From an uncultured Porphyromonadaceae bacterium (GTDB lineage Bacteria > Bacteroidota > Bacteroidia > Bacteroidales > Muribaculaceae), in assembly GCA_902491515.1 (NCBI GenBank), contig CABUIC010000018.1, forward strand, positions 1 through 48,252: a stretch of 48,252 bases of DNA. The letters run 5' to 3'. This document shows positions 15,163 through 23,837 of the stretch, piece after piece; position 1 is the first letter of the stretch, and each line of letters starts with the position of its first letter. Below the pieces are notes generated by a model. The model worked only from the letters and a program-made list of their open reading frames with translations, was not told the DNA's origin and searched no databases. Both the position numbers and the translations under genes were made by a program.

Positions 15163-15426
15163 ATGAAAGAGATATTTTTCAATGAGGACGGAACGTTGAA
15201 AATCAACGAAACCATCATGAACCGGCCCTCGTTCATCAAGATAATGGAAGACGGCAAGGTCACACTCGAGGAAATCGAGGAACAGAGCCGCCGCGTGATG
15301 GACCTGTTCCATAAAATCGAAGACACATTCCCCGAAGAGCAGAAGCTACTGGTCCGCGACCTGCTGGTGGAGTCGTGTGTGCTGACCACCATCCTCAAGG
15401 AACACGGGATGCAGATTACGCTTTAG
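15163..15426 (+). CDS. Small helical protein, unknown
   Basis: 87 residues, 33 bases after the metallopeptidase gene and last in the operon. It reads MKEIFFNEDGTLKINETI, then a helical, acidic body (TLEEIEEQSRRVMDLFHKI, DTFPEEQKLLVRDLLVESCV). There is no signal peptide, membrane helix or known motif. Size and charge would suit an immunity, adaptor or peptide-recognition protein. Its stop overlaps the stop of the convergent gene by four bases (15423-15426), so there is no room for a terminator between the two operons. Confidence 0.7.
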   Translation: MKEIFFNEDGTLKINETIMNRPSFIKIMEDGKVTLEEIEEQSRRVMDLFHKIEDTFPEEQKLLVRDLLVESCVLTTILKEHGMQITL

Positions 15427-17288
15427 GACAGAAGATAACCGGCTTCGGTAAAGGCTGAGATTACTATGTCGAGCGATGCCGTCGGGACGAAAAGGCAGCA
15501 GTTTTCGCCACGGACGCAGTAATGTCGTATTGTATCGTCGGTCATCGCGAAATTTATCAGCTCGGCATTGTCGGGGTCGAGCTTCAGGGAGACGTAATAT
15601 GACCCGTGGGGCTGGACGCTGGAGGCTTTCTTTTCAATGCGCTCGACAAGGGCCTGCCAGACGGGGGGAAGCTCGTCGCCGACAAAGGCCCTGAAGCTGC
15701 GGATTCTTTCGTGGAGCTCCTCTCTCTTGCGGATTCCGCTCATCAGGGTCTCCTCGGAGACAGCATAACGGGTCGCGCCGATGGGTTTGCCGATTTTTTT
15801 CAGATAAGGGCCGTACATCGATGTCAGGGTCTCGGGGACGTAGATGAAGGGATATACCTCGTCAAGACGGCAGTTTTTAATTTCGTAAGGCTCGAATTCG
15901 GGGACTTCGTCCGTGATGCCCAGGGCGTACATTCCGAGCGGCGTGAGCCTGAACGAATCGATGGCGTCGAACTGGGAAAAGCGCACGGCGCTTTTGGCCG
16001 GAGCGGCCCCTATGGCCAGCTCGACGATGCCGAAGGTGCAGAGGACCGCGAGGAAACAGCGGAGTACGGGAAGGGCAATGTCGGCGAACTCGTCGAGGCT
16101 GCTGCCCCTGTAGCCATAGCCGTAATATCCCTGCCTGCCGGAACGGTAGGCGTTGTAGACGTTGAGGGAGCGCGGGGATACGGGCAAGGGGAGCGGGGCC
16201 CCGGGGGTCTGGACAAGAGCCGTGCGCAGCTCCATCATCTTCGAAGGGAGGGACACCCAGTTGGCGCCGAGCCTCTGAATCATATCGAGACACATAGAGA
16301 TATATGTTCGGGACGCCTCGGCGTCGACGGCATAGCTCAGACCTCCGAGGTGCTTGACATTGTCGACGATGAATGTAAGGTCGAAGTGCGGCTCCTCCCT
16401 GAAGAAGCTTATCAGGGAGCGGAGGATTTCGGGAAATCCGGGCTTTTCGATTTTGGCGTTCCGGCGCAGATGATTCAGGCGGCAGTCCAGAATTCCGAAG
16501 ACGTTAAGGAACAGCCGGGAAGCAGGAACAGGCTTGGGACCCTTAGCGAGGACGTCCTCGGGAAGCGCGGGAAAGCTGACCATAGATGCGAGAGTCCTTG
16601 ACTCGGCGACGGAAGGCTGCGCCTTGTCGGACTGCCGGCGCACGAAATCCGCGGTAGCGAAAGCCTTGCAGACCTCGGAGGGGGACATCATCGCGAAAGA
16701 GTGGCTTGCGGAGTCGGGAATTCTTACGGGAACCATGGAGGGGGCTTTTTTCGACGGCGGAGCATCGGGGACTGCCGTCTGCGAGGGCTTTATGCCGAGG
16801 GCCTCGCGTATTACGGGAGGCACGACAAGAGAATTCCTGCCGTCGACGAGCTGGAAGCGCGCGAGGGCGAATATACCGGTGTCGCGGTTTTCGGAGGAGA
16901 TATTTGAGGGGATATCGTCGAAAGCGAGCGTTCCGGCCTTTGCGAGGGCCAAGAAAGCGTCGGCCACGGGCTTGCGGCACGCGGCGAGGAACTGTGTCAG
17001 ATTCCGGTTGACAATCTGGGCGAGAGCGTAGAGCATGTTGTCGCGGCTGTCGGCGGGATTCTCGATGCTCCTTGCAAGGGCCTTTTCAAAGGCCTTCGCC
17101 TCCTGAGGGAGCGCTCCGGCGTTCTTCCACATGATGAGCACACCCTCCAGAGGCGCGAAAAACTTCCGGAGCTCGGGAAGAGTGTAATAGGACAGACGGG
17201 TGATTACGGTGTCCAGCTCGTCGTCGGGAGTGAGGGCGAAGCGCAGAAGTTTGGAAGGATGGACGAAATATCTGGTATCGAGGGGCAT
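15423..17288 (-). CDS. 621-residue protein paired with the SNF2 ATPase, unknown
   Basis: A long cytoplasmic protein with no signal peptide. It begins MPLDTRYFVHPSKLLRFALT and has helical segments, a Pro/Ser-rich linker around residues 190-215 (PDAPPSKKAPSMVPVRIPDS), an aromatic Gly/Tyr stretch (RQGYYGYGYRGSS) near residue 390, and a C-terminal alpha/beta module (YYVSLKLDPDNAELINFAMT, LFVPTASLDIVISAFTEAGY). The N-terminal part might be a winged-helix array like those in some helicase partners, but I cannot assign a family. It begins 7 bases after the SNF2 gene ends, so the two are almost certainly co-expressed and may form one DNA-remodelling complex. Confidence 0.75.
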   Translation of the reverse strand: MPLDTRYFVHPSKLLRFALTPDDELDTVITRLSYYTLPELRKFFAPLEGVLIMWKNAGALPQEAKAFEKALARSIENPADSRDNMLYALAQIVNRNLTQFLAACRKPVADAFLALAKAGTLAFDDIPSNISSENRDTGIFALARFQLVDGRNSLVVPPVIREALGIKPSQTAVPDAPPSKKAPSMVPVRIPDSASHSFAMMSPSEVCKAFATADFVRRQSDKAQPSVAESRTLASMVSFPALPEDVLAKGPKPVPASRLFLNVFGILDCRLNHLRRNAKIEKPGFPEILRSLISFFREEPHFDLTFIVDNVKHLGGLSYAVDAEASRTYISMCLDMIQRLGANWVSLPSKMMELRTALVQTPGAPLPLPVSPRSLNVYNAYRSGRQGYYGYGYRGSSLDEFADIALPVLRCFLAVLCTFGIVELAIGAAPAKSAVRFSQFDAIDSFRLTPLGMYALGITDEVPEFEPYEIKNCRLDEVYPFIYVPETLTSMYGPYLKKIGKPIGATRYAVSEETLMSGIRKREELHERIRSFRAFVGDELPPVWQALVERIEKKASSVQPHGSYYVSLKLDPDNAELINFAMTDDTIRHYCVRGENCCLFVPTASLDIVISAFTEAGYLLS

Positions 17289-17295
17289 TTCTCTT

Positions 17296-20076
17296 TCAGG
17301 AAAGGATAAAATTGATGTCTTCTTCGGAGAGGGACTTGGACATAGAGGAGTCGGCGGCGATGAGCTCGTCGAAGAGCTCGGCTTTCTGCTCCTGAAGCTG
17401 CCGGATTTTTTCCTCGATTGTGTCGTGGGTAATCATGGAATAGCTGAACACCGAAGCTTTCTGTCCGATGCGGTGCAGGCGATTGACGGCCTGCTCCTCG
17501 GCGGCCTTGTTCCACCAGGGCTCGAAGATGTAGACGGTGTCCGCGGCGGTGAGGTTGAGGCCGACGCCTCCGACCTTCATCGTCATCAGGAGGACGGAGC
17601 ACTCGGGACTGGTCTGGAAGCGCTTTACGACGGCCTCGCGGCGCGTTGTGGCGCCCGTCATGGTCTCTGTCTCGATTCCGGCGGCACGGAGCTGCTCGGC
17701 GGCGAGCTCAAGACCGGCGATGAAGTTGAAGAAGACCACGACCTTGTGGCCGTTGGCCACGGACTGGGCCACCTGACCGACGAGGAGCTCGAGCTTGGGG
17801 GAGCGCACGGCGCCGTCGGAGAGACTTTCGGGAACGGAGGCAATGCGCCGGAGCTCGCTGAGAGCCTGGAACATGACGAACTGGGAGCGGTGGACACCCT
17901 CGCGGTGGATTGTCTCGCTGACAAGTTCCTTGTAGTAGAGGCGCCGGCGCTCGTAGAGCTTGCGGTGCTCTGGCTCCATCTCGACGTAAAGAGTCTGGTC
18001 GACACGCTCGGGGAGGTCCTTGAGCACGTCGCGCTTGAGACGCCGGAGGATGAAGGGGAAAATCTTACGGCGCAGCGCCTCGATGGCCTCCTTGTCGCCG
18101 TCGCGCTGGATGGGCACGGCGTAACGGGCGTTGAATTCCTCGAGAGTGCCGAACATTCCGGGATTCAGGAAGCGGAAAAGGGAATAGAGCTCCTGGAGGT
18201 TGTTCTCCATAGGCGTACCCGAAAGGGCGAGACGCCTGTCGGCCTTGAGAGCCAGGACGGCACGTGTGCTCTGTGCGGTGAGATTCTTGATGTTCTGCGA
18301 TTCGTCGAGGATAATGTACTCGAAGCGGCAGTCGGCGAAGAGCTTTATGTCGTTGCGGACCATTGCGTAAGTGGTAAGAACGACCTGAGCCTTCATAGCC
18401 TCGCCGAAATCGCGGGCGAGACCGTGGTAGACGGCAACGGAGACCCCGGGGGCGAAGCGTGCGAACTCGGCCTTCCAGTTGAAGAGAAGGCTACGGGGCA
18501 TGACGATGAGGACAGGGTTCTCAGCCTCGGGGAGGATTTTCAGAAGCAGCGAAATTGTCTGTACGGTCTTACCGAGGCCCATGTCGTCGGCAAGACAGGC
18601 TCCGAAGCCGTTGTCGCCGAGATACTGCATCCACTTGGCACCCTCGGCCTGATACGGGCGGAGCTCGCCGCGGAGGTCAGGAGCGGAATACGGGAGGTCA
18701 GGCAGCGCGCGGAGGCCGTTGTAGAATTTTCGGGAGTGAGCGAACTCGGGGAGGTCGGAATTACCGAGGAGCTGTTCGAGGCCGGGAATGTCGAAGAAGG
18801 AGACCTCGACCTTCGCGGGGTCTTCGGGGTCGTCGACGGGGCGGAAAATTCGCTCGAGTCGCTTGATGTAGGCATCCTCGACTATTACTCTCTGACCGTC
18901 GGAGAGTTCGATGTACTTCGTCTTGTGGTATCGTCTGAGGAGCTCGCCGAGGGTAATTGTCTCGGCTCCGAGGTCGACTGTGGCCTCGCCCTCGAGGAAA
19001 TCGATTCCGGAACTCATCCTGACGTTCAGTCTCGGCTGAGTGGCCTGAATCCTGAACTCGCGGAGCTTTTCGGCACCGAGGATAGTGTATTCCCTGACGA
19101 GCCTGGGGAGCATCGTGAGGAGGAATGTCGAGGCCTGGGCGAGCGGGAGAATGAAGAGCGAGCCGTCGCGGTAGACGGCCTTGCGGTCCTTCTGGGTGCG
19201 GAAGCTGTCGTCGAGAAGTTTCTCGAAGCGTGCAATCATTGCCGGAAGGACGTCGGTTGTGACATGGCGGATGAAAATGGAGTCGGTGGTGACAGTGGCG
19301 ACGGTGTTAATCTCAAAATCCGCTGACAGCTCGGGGGGTATGCCGGGAATTACGGAAAGAATTCTAAGAAAAAGAGCCTTGTCGAAGTCCACTTTCTCGA
19401 AGAGAATACCGGGAAGGGGGGCCTCGTTCTCTTCCCTGCTCTCGACGACAGCGCGCGCGCCGTACTCGATGCGGATGTTCCTGAGGGCGGAGAGAACCAC
19501 CGAGAGATAGGACTCGACGAGAGATTCCTCAAAGGGGGCGAGGAGGGACGAGACGTAACGGAAGCTCTCTCCGACGGGACGGCAGGGCGACATGACGTTG
19601 CCGACGAGGACAAGCGAGTCGGTCAGGAACGCGAGAGGCACGCGGGCTCCGTTCTCGTCGAGGACAAAAAGCCCGGGGGTAATCATGCCGTCGGCTCCGG
19701 CCTCGAGGACAAGGACAGGGGAAACAATGGCCGGGTCGTACGAAACGGGATTCATTGCCGCATCGACGACATTCGGGCATTGCACGAGCATGAAACTGAG
19801 CTGAGGAGTGTCGGCGAGAGAAATCTCGGGCTTGCTTCGGGACCACCCGAGGTTGTCGGTATCTGAAGTGCGGAAAAGACTCAGTGCACTCGCCACCGCG
19901 GGATCGGAAACCTGTCCGACGGGCATTACGACGCTTCCCCCGGGACTGACGAGCCGTACCAGGGGCAGACCTGCGGAGTCGAAGGCAATCTGGAAGAAGA
20001 AGGGCCGGGCCTTGGTTTCGTCCTGGGGGCCCGAGAGTTTCCGGCGGCGAAGCGCTGAGAGAAAATCTTTCTGCAT
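17296..20076 (-). CDS. SNF2-family DNA-dependent ATPase
   Basis: 926 residues. The SWI2/SNF2 core fills the C-terminal half: CLADDMGLGKTVQTISLLL (Walker A, about residue 490), VLIVMPRSLLFNWKAEF, YIILDESQNIKN (Walker B, DESQ, about 590), LALSGTPMENNLQELYSLF, then the second RecA domain with FQTSPECSVLLMTMKVGGVG and EEQAVNRLHRIGQKASVFSYSM. The first 450 or so residues are a large N-terminal region with no clear zinc finger; it includes a segment (EYIELSDGQRVIVEDAYI-like) common in bacterial SNF2 proteins. Such enzymes translocate on duplex DNA and displace proteins such as RNA polymerase. It pairs with the unknown gene 7 bases downstream. Whether this pair belongs to the accessory region next to it or to the core genome is unclear. 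Confidence 0.92.
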   Translation of the reverse strand: MQKDFLSALRRRKLSGPQDETKARPFFFQIAFDSAGLPLVRLVSPGGSVVMPVGQVSDPAVASALSLFRTSDTDNLGWSRSKPEISLADTPQLSFMLVQCPNVVDAAMNPVSYDPAIVSPVLVLEAGADGMITPGLFVLDENGARVPLAFLTDSLVLVGNVMSPCRPVGESFRYVSSLLAPFEESLVESYLSVVLSALRNIRIEYGARAVVESREENEAPLPGILFEKVDFDKALFLRILSVIPGIPPELSADFEINTVATVTTDSIFIRHVTTDVLPAMIARFEKLLDDSFRTQKDRKAVYRDGSLFILPLAQASTFLLTMLPRLVREYTILGAEKLREFRIQATQPRLNVRMSSGIDFLEGEATVDLGAETITLGELLRRYHKTKYIELSDGQRVIVEDAYIKRLERIFRPVDDPEDPAKVEVSFFDIPGLEQLLGNSDLPEFAHSRKFYNGLRALPDLPYSAPDLRGELRPYQAEGAKWMQYLGDNGFGACLADDMGLGKTVQTISLLLKILPEAENPVLIVMPRSLLFNWKAEFARFAPGVSVAVYHGLARDFGEAMKAQVVLTTYAMVRNDIKLFADCRFEYIILDESQNIKNLTAQSTRAVLALKADRRLALSGTPMENNLQELYSLFRFLNPGMFGTLEEFNARYAVPIQRDGDKEAIEALRRKIFPFILRRLKRDVLKDLPERVDQTLYVEMEPEHRKLYERRRLYYKELVSETIHREGVHRSQFVMFQALSELRRIASVPESLSDGAVRSPKLELLVGQVAQSVANGHKVVVFFNFIAGLELAAEQLRAAGIETETMTGATTRREAVVKRFQTSPECSVLLMTMKVGGVGLNLTAADTVYIFEPWWNKAAEEQAVNRLHRIGQKASVFSYSMITHDTIEEKIRQLQEQKAELFDELIAADSSMSKSLSEEDINFILS

Positions 20077-20154
20077 AATTCAGAGGTCAAAAGAGACGTG
20101 TATCAAAATTTGTGTTCGCCCAAACGCCGCAAGGCAAGGACGCCCGTTCGGGGC

Positions 20155-20174
20155 GGACGCGCCATGGCGCGTCC
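20155..20174. repeat. 20-base perfect palindrome in an intergenic GC-rich segment
   Basis: GGACGCGCCATGGCGCGTCC lies between miaA and the SNF2 gene, inside a 116-base gap that also carries the GC-rich run GGACGCCCGTTCGGGGCGG just before it. It can form a strong hairpin. It has no T-run, so it looks like a dispersed intergenic palindrome or small mobile repeat rather than a plain terminator. Confidence 0.6.
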
Positions 20175-20192
20175 CTACACGTTTTCAACAGG

Positions 20193-21158
20193 TCAGAACC
20201 CGGAAGACCCGGAGTTATTTAAATACTCATTCACTTTAGCAAGGATGAAATCGGCGGCAGTAGCGGGGTCCCGGAGCCAGATTACGGATGGGTCGCGGCG
20301 GAGCCATGTAAGCTGTTTCTTGGCATATACCCGGGTGTTCTTTGCGATACGGGCCTTTGCCTCAGGGAGGGACATACGGCCGTGGAAGAAGGCTAGGAGT
20401 TCGCGATAGCCCACGGTGTTCAGAGAATTGGCCTCCTCACCGGCCTTATCGAAGGCCCTCCGGGCCTCGCGGACGAGTCCGGCGTCCATCATGGCGTCGA
20501 CCCGCCGGTTAATCCTGTCGAAGAGGACCTCGCGTGGAAGGTCGAGGGCGAACTTCAGTGTCCGGAAGGGTCGCGGCTTGGGCTCGCCTGTGCGGAGTGC
20601 GGAGTACGGTCTGCCTGTCTGGAGGCAGATTTCGAGGGCGTGCATCACCCTTCGGGTATTCGCGGGGTCAACGACGGCGGCGTATTCGGGGTCGAGAATC
20701 GAGAGCTGTGCGAAGACTCCCTCAAGGCCGTTGTCCTCGTAGAGGCGCCGGACATATCCGCGCGTCTCGTCGGAGATGGAGGGAATGTCGTCGATGCCCC
20801 GGAGAAGAGCGTCGACATACATCATCGAGCCGCCGCAGACCACCATTACGCGGGGAGCGCCGGGGCGGTTCCAGAGCTGGCCGAGGAGCCGGAGGGCCTC
20901 CTCCTCATATCGTGCGGCGCTGAAATAGTCGCCGAGACCGAGACATCCGACGAAATGATGTGGCACGGCGGCAAGCTCGACGGGCGAGGGAGCCGCCGTG
21001 CCTATGGGGATGTCGCGGAAGAGCTGACGGGAGTCGGCTGAAAGAATCTCACATCCGAGACGCCGGGCGACTTCTACGGCGAGGGCAGACTTGCCGGAAG
21101 CCGTCGGTCCGGTGATTACCACAAGGACCGGGCGGGCGTCGGAGGAAGGAGCGGGCAT
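20193..21158 (-). CDS. miaA: tRNA dimethylallyltransferase
   Basis: 321 residues. The P-loop VVITGPTASGKSALAVEVAR is at the N-terminus, followed by EILSADSRQLFRDIPIGTA (the DSRQ substrate-binding motif) and PHHFVGCLGLGDYFSAARYEE, with VVCGGSMMYVDALLRGID and DPANTRRVMHALE further on; all are MiaA family features. It transfers a dimethylallyl group to N6 of A37 in tRNAs that read codons starting with U. Its start overlaps the stop of pepT (TGATG, 21156-21160), which indicates translational coupling. Length is typical. Confidence 0.95.
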   Translation of the reverse strand: MPAPSSDARPVLVVITGPTASGKSALAVEVARRLGCEILSADSRQLFRDIPIGTAAPSPVELAAVPHHFVGCLGLGDYFSAARYEEEALRLLGQLWNRPGAPRVMVVCGGSMMYVDALLRGIDDIPSISDETRGYVRRLYEDNGLEGVFAQLSILDPEYAAVVDPANTRRVMHALEICLQTGRPYSALRTGEPKPRPFRTLKFALDLPREVLFDRINRRVDAMMDAGLVREARRAFDKAGEEANSLNTVGYRELLAFFHGRMSLPEAKARIAKNTRVYAKKQLTWLRRDPSVIWLRDPATAADFILAKVNEYLNNSGSSGF

Positions 21159-22393
21159 CAGTACTTTCGTTCAGCGACGATGCGCGCAATCTCGACGATA
21201 GTGGCCTTTGCGGCCTCCATCGAGGGAATGGGCACGAATTCGTAGCGTCCGTGGAAATTCAGACCGCCTGCGAAGAGATTCGGACAGGGAAGGCCCTTGA
21301 AGGAGAGCTGCGCGCCGTCTGTGCCTCCGCGAATGGGAACGATGACGGGCGTCACTCCGGCATCGCGCATGGCCTTTTCGGCGATATCGACAATGTACTT
21401 GACAGGCTCGATTTTCTCGCGCATATTGTAGTACTGGTCCTTTATCTCGAGGGAGCAGCAGTCGGGGAATTCCTTGTTGATTTTGCGTGCGAGGTGCTCG
21501 AACTCCTTCTTGCGGCGCTCGAAGCGGTCGCGGTCGTGGTCGCGGATGATGTAGGTGAGGACGGTCTTCTCGACAGAGCCCTCCATTGCAGTGAGGTGGT
21601 AGAAACCTTCGTAGCCCTCGGTGTGCTCGGGAGTCTCCCAGCGGGGAAGCATGATGACGAACTGGTTAGCGATGCGCATGGAGTTGACCATCTTGTGCTT
21701 GGCGTATCCGGGATGGACGTTTCGCCCGAGGAAGGTGACCTTCGCGACCGCAGCGTTGAAGTTCTCATACTCGATTTCGCCGATTTCGCCACCGTCCATG
21801 GTGTAAGCGAAGTCCGCACCGAAGCGGGCGACGTCGAACTTGTGTGCGCCGAGGCCTATTTCCTCGTCGGGATTGAAGGCGATGCGGATTTTGCCGTGCT
21901 TTATTTCAGGATGGGCCATGAGGTAGTCGACGGCAGAAATAATCTCGGCTATACCGGCCTTGTCGTCGGCACCGAGGAGAGTGGTTCCGTCCGTGACGAT
22001 GAGGTCCTGCCCCACGTACTTCGACAGTTCGGGGAATTCGGAAGAGGAGAGAACTACCCCGAGCTCCTTGTTGAGGACGATGTCGGCGCCGTCGTAGTCC
22101 TTGACGATACGCGGGGAAACGTGCCGGCCCGACATATCGGGAGAGGTGTCGAGGTGAGCTATGAAACCCACGACGGGGACCTCGGGCGCTCCGGCAGGCA
22201 TGTTGGAAGGGAGGGAGGCCATGAGATAGCCGTTCTCGTCGAGGGAAATTTCCTCGAGCCCCATAGCCTCGAGCTCGTCGCGGAGCTCCCGGGCGAACTC
22301 CATCTGTCCGGGAGTCGAGGGTGTCATGTTAGTCTCCTCGTCGCTCTGGGTGTCGAAGCCGACGTATTTCAGAAATCGGTCTACAAGATTCAT
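21158..22393 (-). CDS. pepT: Peptidase T (tripeptide aminopeptidase)
   Basis: 411 residues, the normal PepT length. M20 metallopeptidase motifs are present: VVGFIAHLDTSPDMSGR (first zinc His and Asp), LLGADDKAGIAEIISAVDYL (bridging Asp), AFNPDEEIGLGAHKFDVARF (catalytic Glu pair), and IRGGTDGAQLSFKGLPCPNLFAGG near the C-terminus. The cytoplasmic enzyme removes the N-terminal residue from tripeptides. The gene starts 32 bases after the lipoprotein gene upstream and overlaps miaA by the TGATG junction. No abnormality is seen. Confidence 0.95.
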   Translation of the reverse strand: MNLVDRFLKYVGFDTQSDEETNMTPSTPGQMEFARELRDELEAMGLEEISLDENGYLMASLPSNMPAGAPEVPVVGFIAHLDTSPDMSGRHVSPRIVKDYDGADIVLNKELGVVLSSSEFPELSKYVGQDLIVTDGTTLLGADDKAGIAEIISAVDYLMAHPEIKHGKIRIAFNPDEEIGLGAHKFDVARFGADFAYTMDGGEIGEIEYENFNAAVAKVTFLGRNVHPGYAKHKMVNSMRIANQFVIMLPRWETPEHTEGYEGFYHLTAMEGSVEKTVLTYIIRDHDRDRFERRKKEFEHLARKINKEFPDCCSLEIKDQYYNMREKIEPVKYIVDIAEKAMRDAGVTPVIVPIRGGTDGAQLSFKGLPCPNLFAGGLNFHGRYEFVPIPSMEAAKATIVEIARIVAERKY

Positions 22394-22425
22394 TTCGGTA
22401 TACAGGATATTAAGAATTATGGGAT

Positions 22426-23223
22426 TCAGATTTCACGCCAGGGAATCGCCACACGGAGGTCTTCGCCGTCGGGGGCTCCGGCGGCCTTGTAGACGAAGCG
22501 GTAGCCGTCTATCTGAAGAGACTTGAGCATTTCCTCAACAGGATAGCGGAATGCCTGCATGTCCTCGTAGATGGGCTGGAGGAAATGGAGATAGCGGCCT
22601 TTGAGGCTGCCCTGGTTAAGGTTTGCGAAAGCCGTCGGACGGTCAAAGACGAGCGTGTACTGGGCGAAGCCGTTGCTGACGGTAAAAGAGCATTCGCGGG
22701 CGTTGGCGGCCTTGCGGTAGAACTCGCACTTTCTTTCGAAGAGAGCGAGAACGTTATCCTTAACTGCGATGAAGTTCAGCTGCATGGGCGAAAGGCGGAA
22801 GAGCTGCTTGAGCTGTGCGGCATCGGTGGCGCAGGTGCGGGAATGGCCGTATACGTCGGAGAGATTTAGGCGGAATTCGGTTTTTTCCGCCGACATGGTG
22901 TTGAGGAAGTCGTCGAGTTCCTTGCCGGGGTTGGCCTTGAGCTGCATTGCCGTGTAGTACTTGATTGTCTGGTCGGTTATTGCGTCGACATCCATGACAG
23001 AGTCTGAGAAAGCGACATTGACATTCAGTGCGTTGTCGACGGAATCGAGGTCGGCGGAAGCCTCGCTGAGGAACATAGGGTTGTCCTCAGCCATCTGGGC
23101 GAGGTCGAGGTTCATTTTGTCGACAATGGGAATAAGCGCGGAGGGAGCTTTCTTAGCGCAGGACGAGAAGAGGGCCGCGGCGGCGAGGGCTACGGAAGCC
23201 ATGAAGAGGGAGCAGATTTTCAT
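22426..23223 (-). CDS. Lipoprotein of unknown function
   Basis: 265 residues with a lipoprotein signal (ALAAAALFSSC, Cys at about residue 22). The mature part is acidic and begins with a helical region (IPIVDKMNLDLAQMAEDN), followed by LNVNVAFSDSVMDVDAITDQTI, which resembles DUF4252-like or other Bacteroidales lipoproteins without allowing a firm assignment, and an aromatic C-terminus (KSLQIDGYRFVYKAAG). It overlaps the coaE stop by four bases (ATGA), so it belongs to the housekeeping operon. Function is unknown. Confidence 0.75.
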   Translation of the reverse strand: MKICSLFMASVALAAAALFSSCAKKAPSALIPIVDKMNLDLAQMAEDNPMFLSEASADLDSVDNALNVNVAFSDSVMDVDAITDQTIKYYTAMQLKANPGKELDDFLNTMSAEKTEFRLNLSDVYGHSRTCATDAAQLKQLFRLSPMQLNFIAVKDNVLALFERKCEFYRKAANARECSFTVSNGFAQYTLVFDRPTAFANLNQGSLKGRYLHFLQPIYEDMQAFRYPVEEMLKSLQIDGYRFVYKAAGAPDGEDLRVAIPWREI

Positions 23224-23837
23224 TTCTTGAGGGTTGAGGGTGTTTGGTTACTTAACAATATTTCCGACAGCCGGCCCTCGACCTGAGGGAGGAGTGGGGC
23301 AATGCCGTCGTTGATTATTCCGGCTATGGAGGGATGCGGGCGGTCCGGGATGAAGCGCTGGGCGTCGATGCGGGCACGCACCTCGGAGGCCGAAAGGCCG
23401 TTACGGGCCATTACGCGGCTGACTCGGAGCGCGTCGGGAGCCGAGACTTCCCAGACACGGTCGACCATACGGTCGAGGCCGCTACGGTAGAGAATGGCAG
23501 TCTCCACGAAGAGGACGGGGTCGGAGCCATGGCGCCCGTACCATGCCTCGAGGTCGCGGCGGACCGCGGAATGGACTATCCGGTCGAGGGCCTCGAGCTT
23601 TGGAGCCGATGCGAAGACCACCGAGGCTACAAGCGGGCGGTCGATACAACCCTCGCGCACGGCGAGGGGGTGGATTTCCTCGCAGAGGCGGCGCTGAATC
23701 CCGGCGTCGCGGTCCATGAGGGCCTTTGCCCGGGCATCGGTGTCGTAGACCCGGAAGCCCATTGCCCGGAGCATACGGCAGACGACAGACTTTCCGGACC
23801 CGATTCCACCGCTTACAGCCACACGCACCGCACTCAT
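23220..23837 (-). CDS. coaE: Dephospho-CoA kinase
   Basis: 205 residues. The P-loop VAVSGGIGSGKSVVCRMLRA is at the N-terminus, followed by FRVYDTDARAKALM (DxD substrate loop) and FVETAILYRSGLDRMVDRVWEV and ARNGLSASEVRARIDAQ, all typical of CoaE. It phosphorylates the 3' hydroxyl of dephospho-CoA, the last step of CoA synthesis. It overlaps the YbbR-like gene upstream and the lipoprotein gene downstream by four bases each, so translation is probably coupled. Confidence 0.95.
   Translation of the reverse strand: MSAVRVAVSGGIGSGKSVVCRMLRAMGFRVYDTDARAKALMDRDAGIQRRLCEEIHPLAVREGCIDRPLVASVVFASAPKLEALDRIVHSAVRRDLEAWYGRHGSDPVLFVETAILYRSGLDRMVDRVWEVSAPDALRVSRVMARNGLSASEVRARIDAQRFIPDRPHPSIAGIINDGIAPLLPQVEGRLSEILLSNQTPSTLKK

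Noticed and set aside
15606..16601. A 331-codon plus-strand frame opposite the 621-residue gene
   Set aside because: Composition is that of an antisense shadow, and the minus-strand gene is coupled to the SNF2 gene by a 7-base gap.
17200..19326. A 708-codon open frame on the plus strand opposite the SNF2 gene
   Set aside because: It is a shadow of the SNF2 coding sequence: the opposite strand carries all SNF2 motifs, and this frame gives Glu/Leu/Val-rich sequence without domains, as GC-rich codon use produces.
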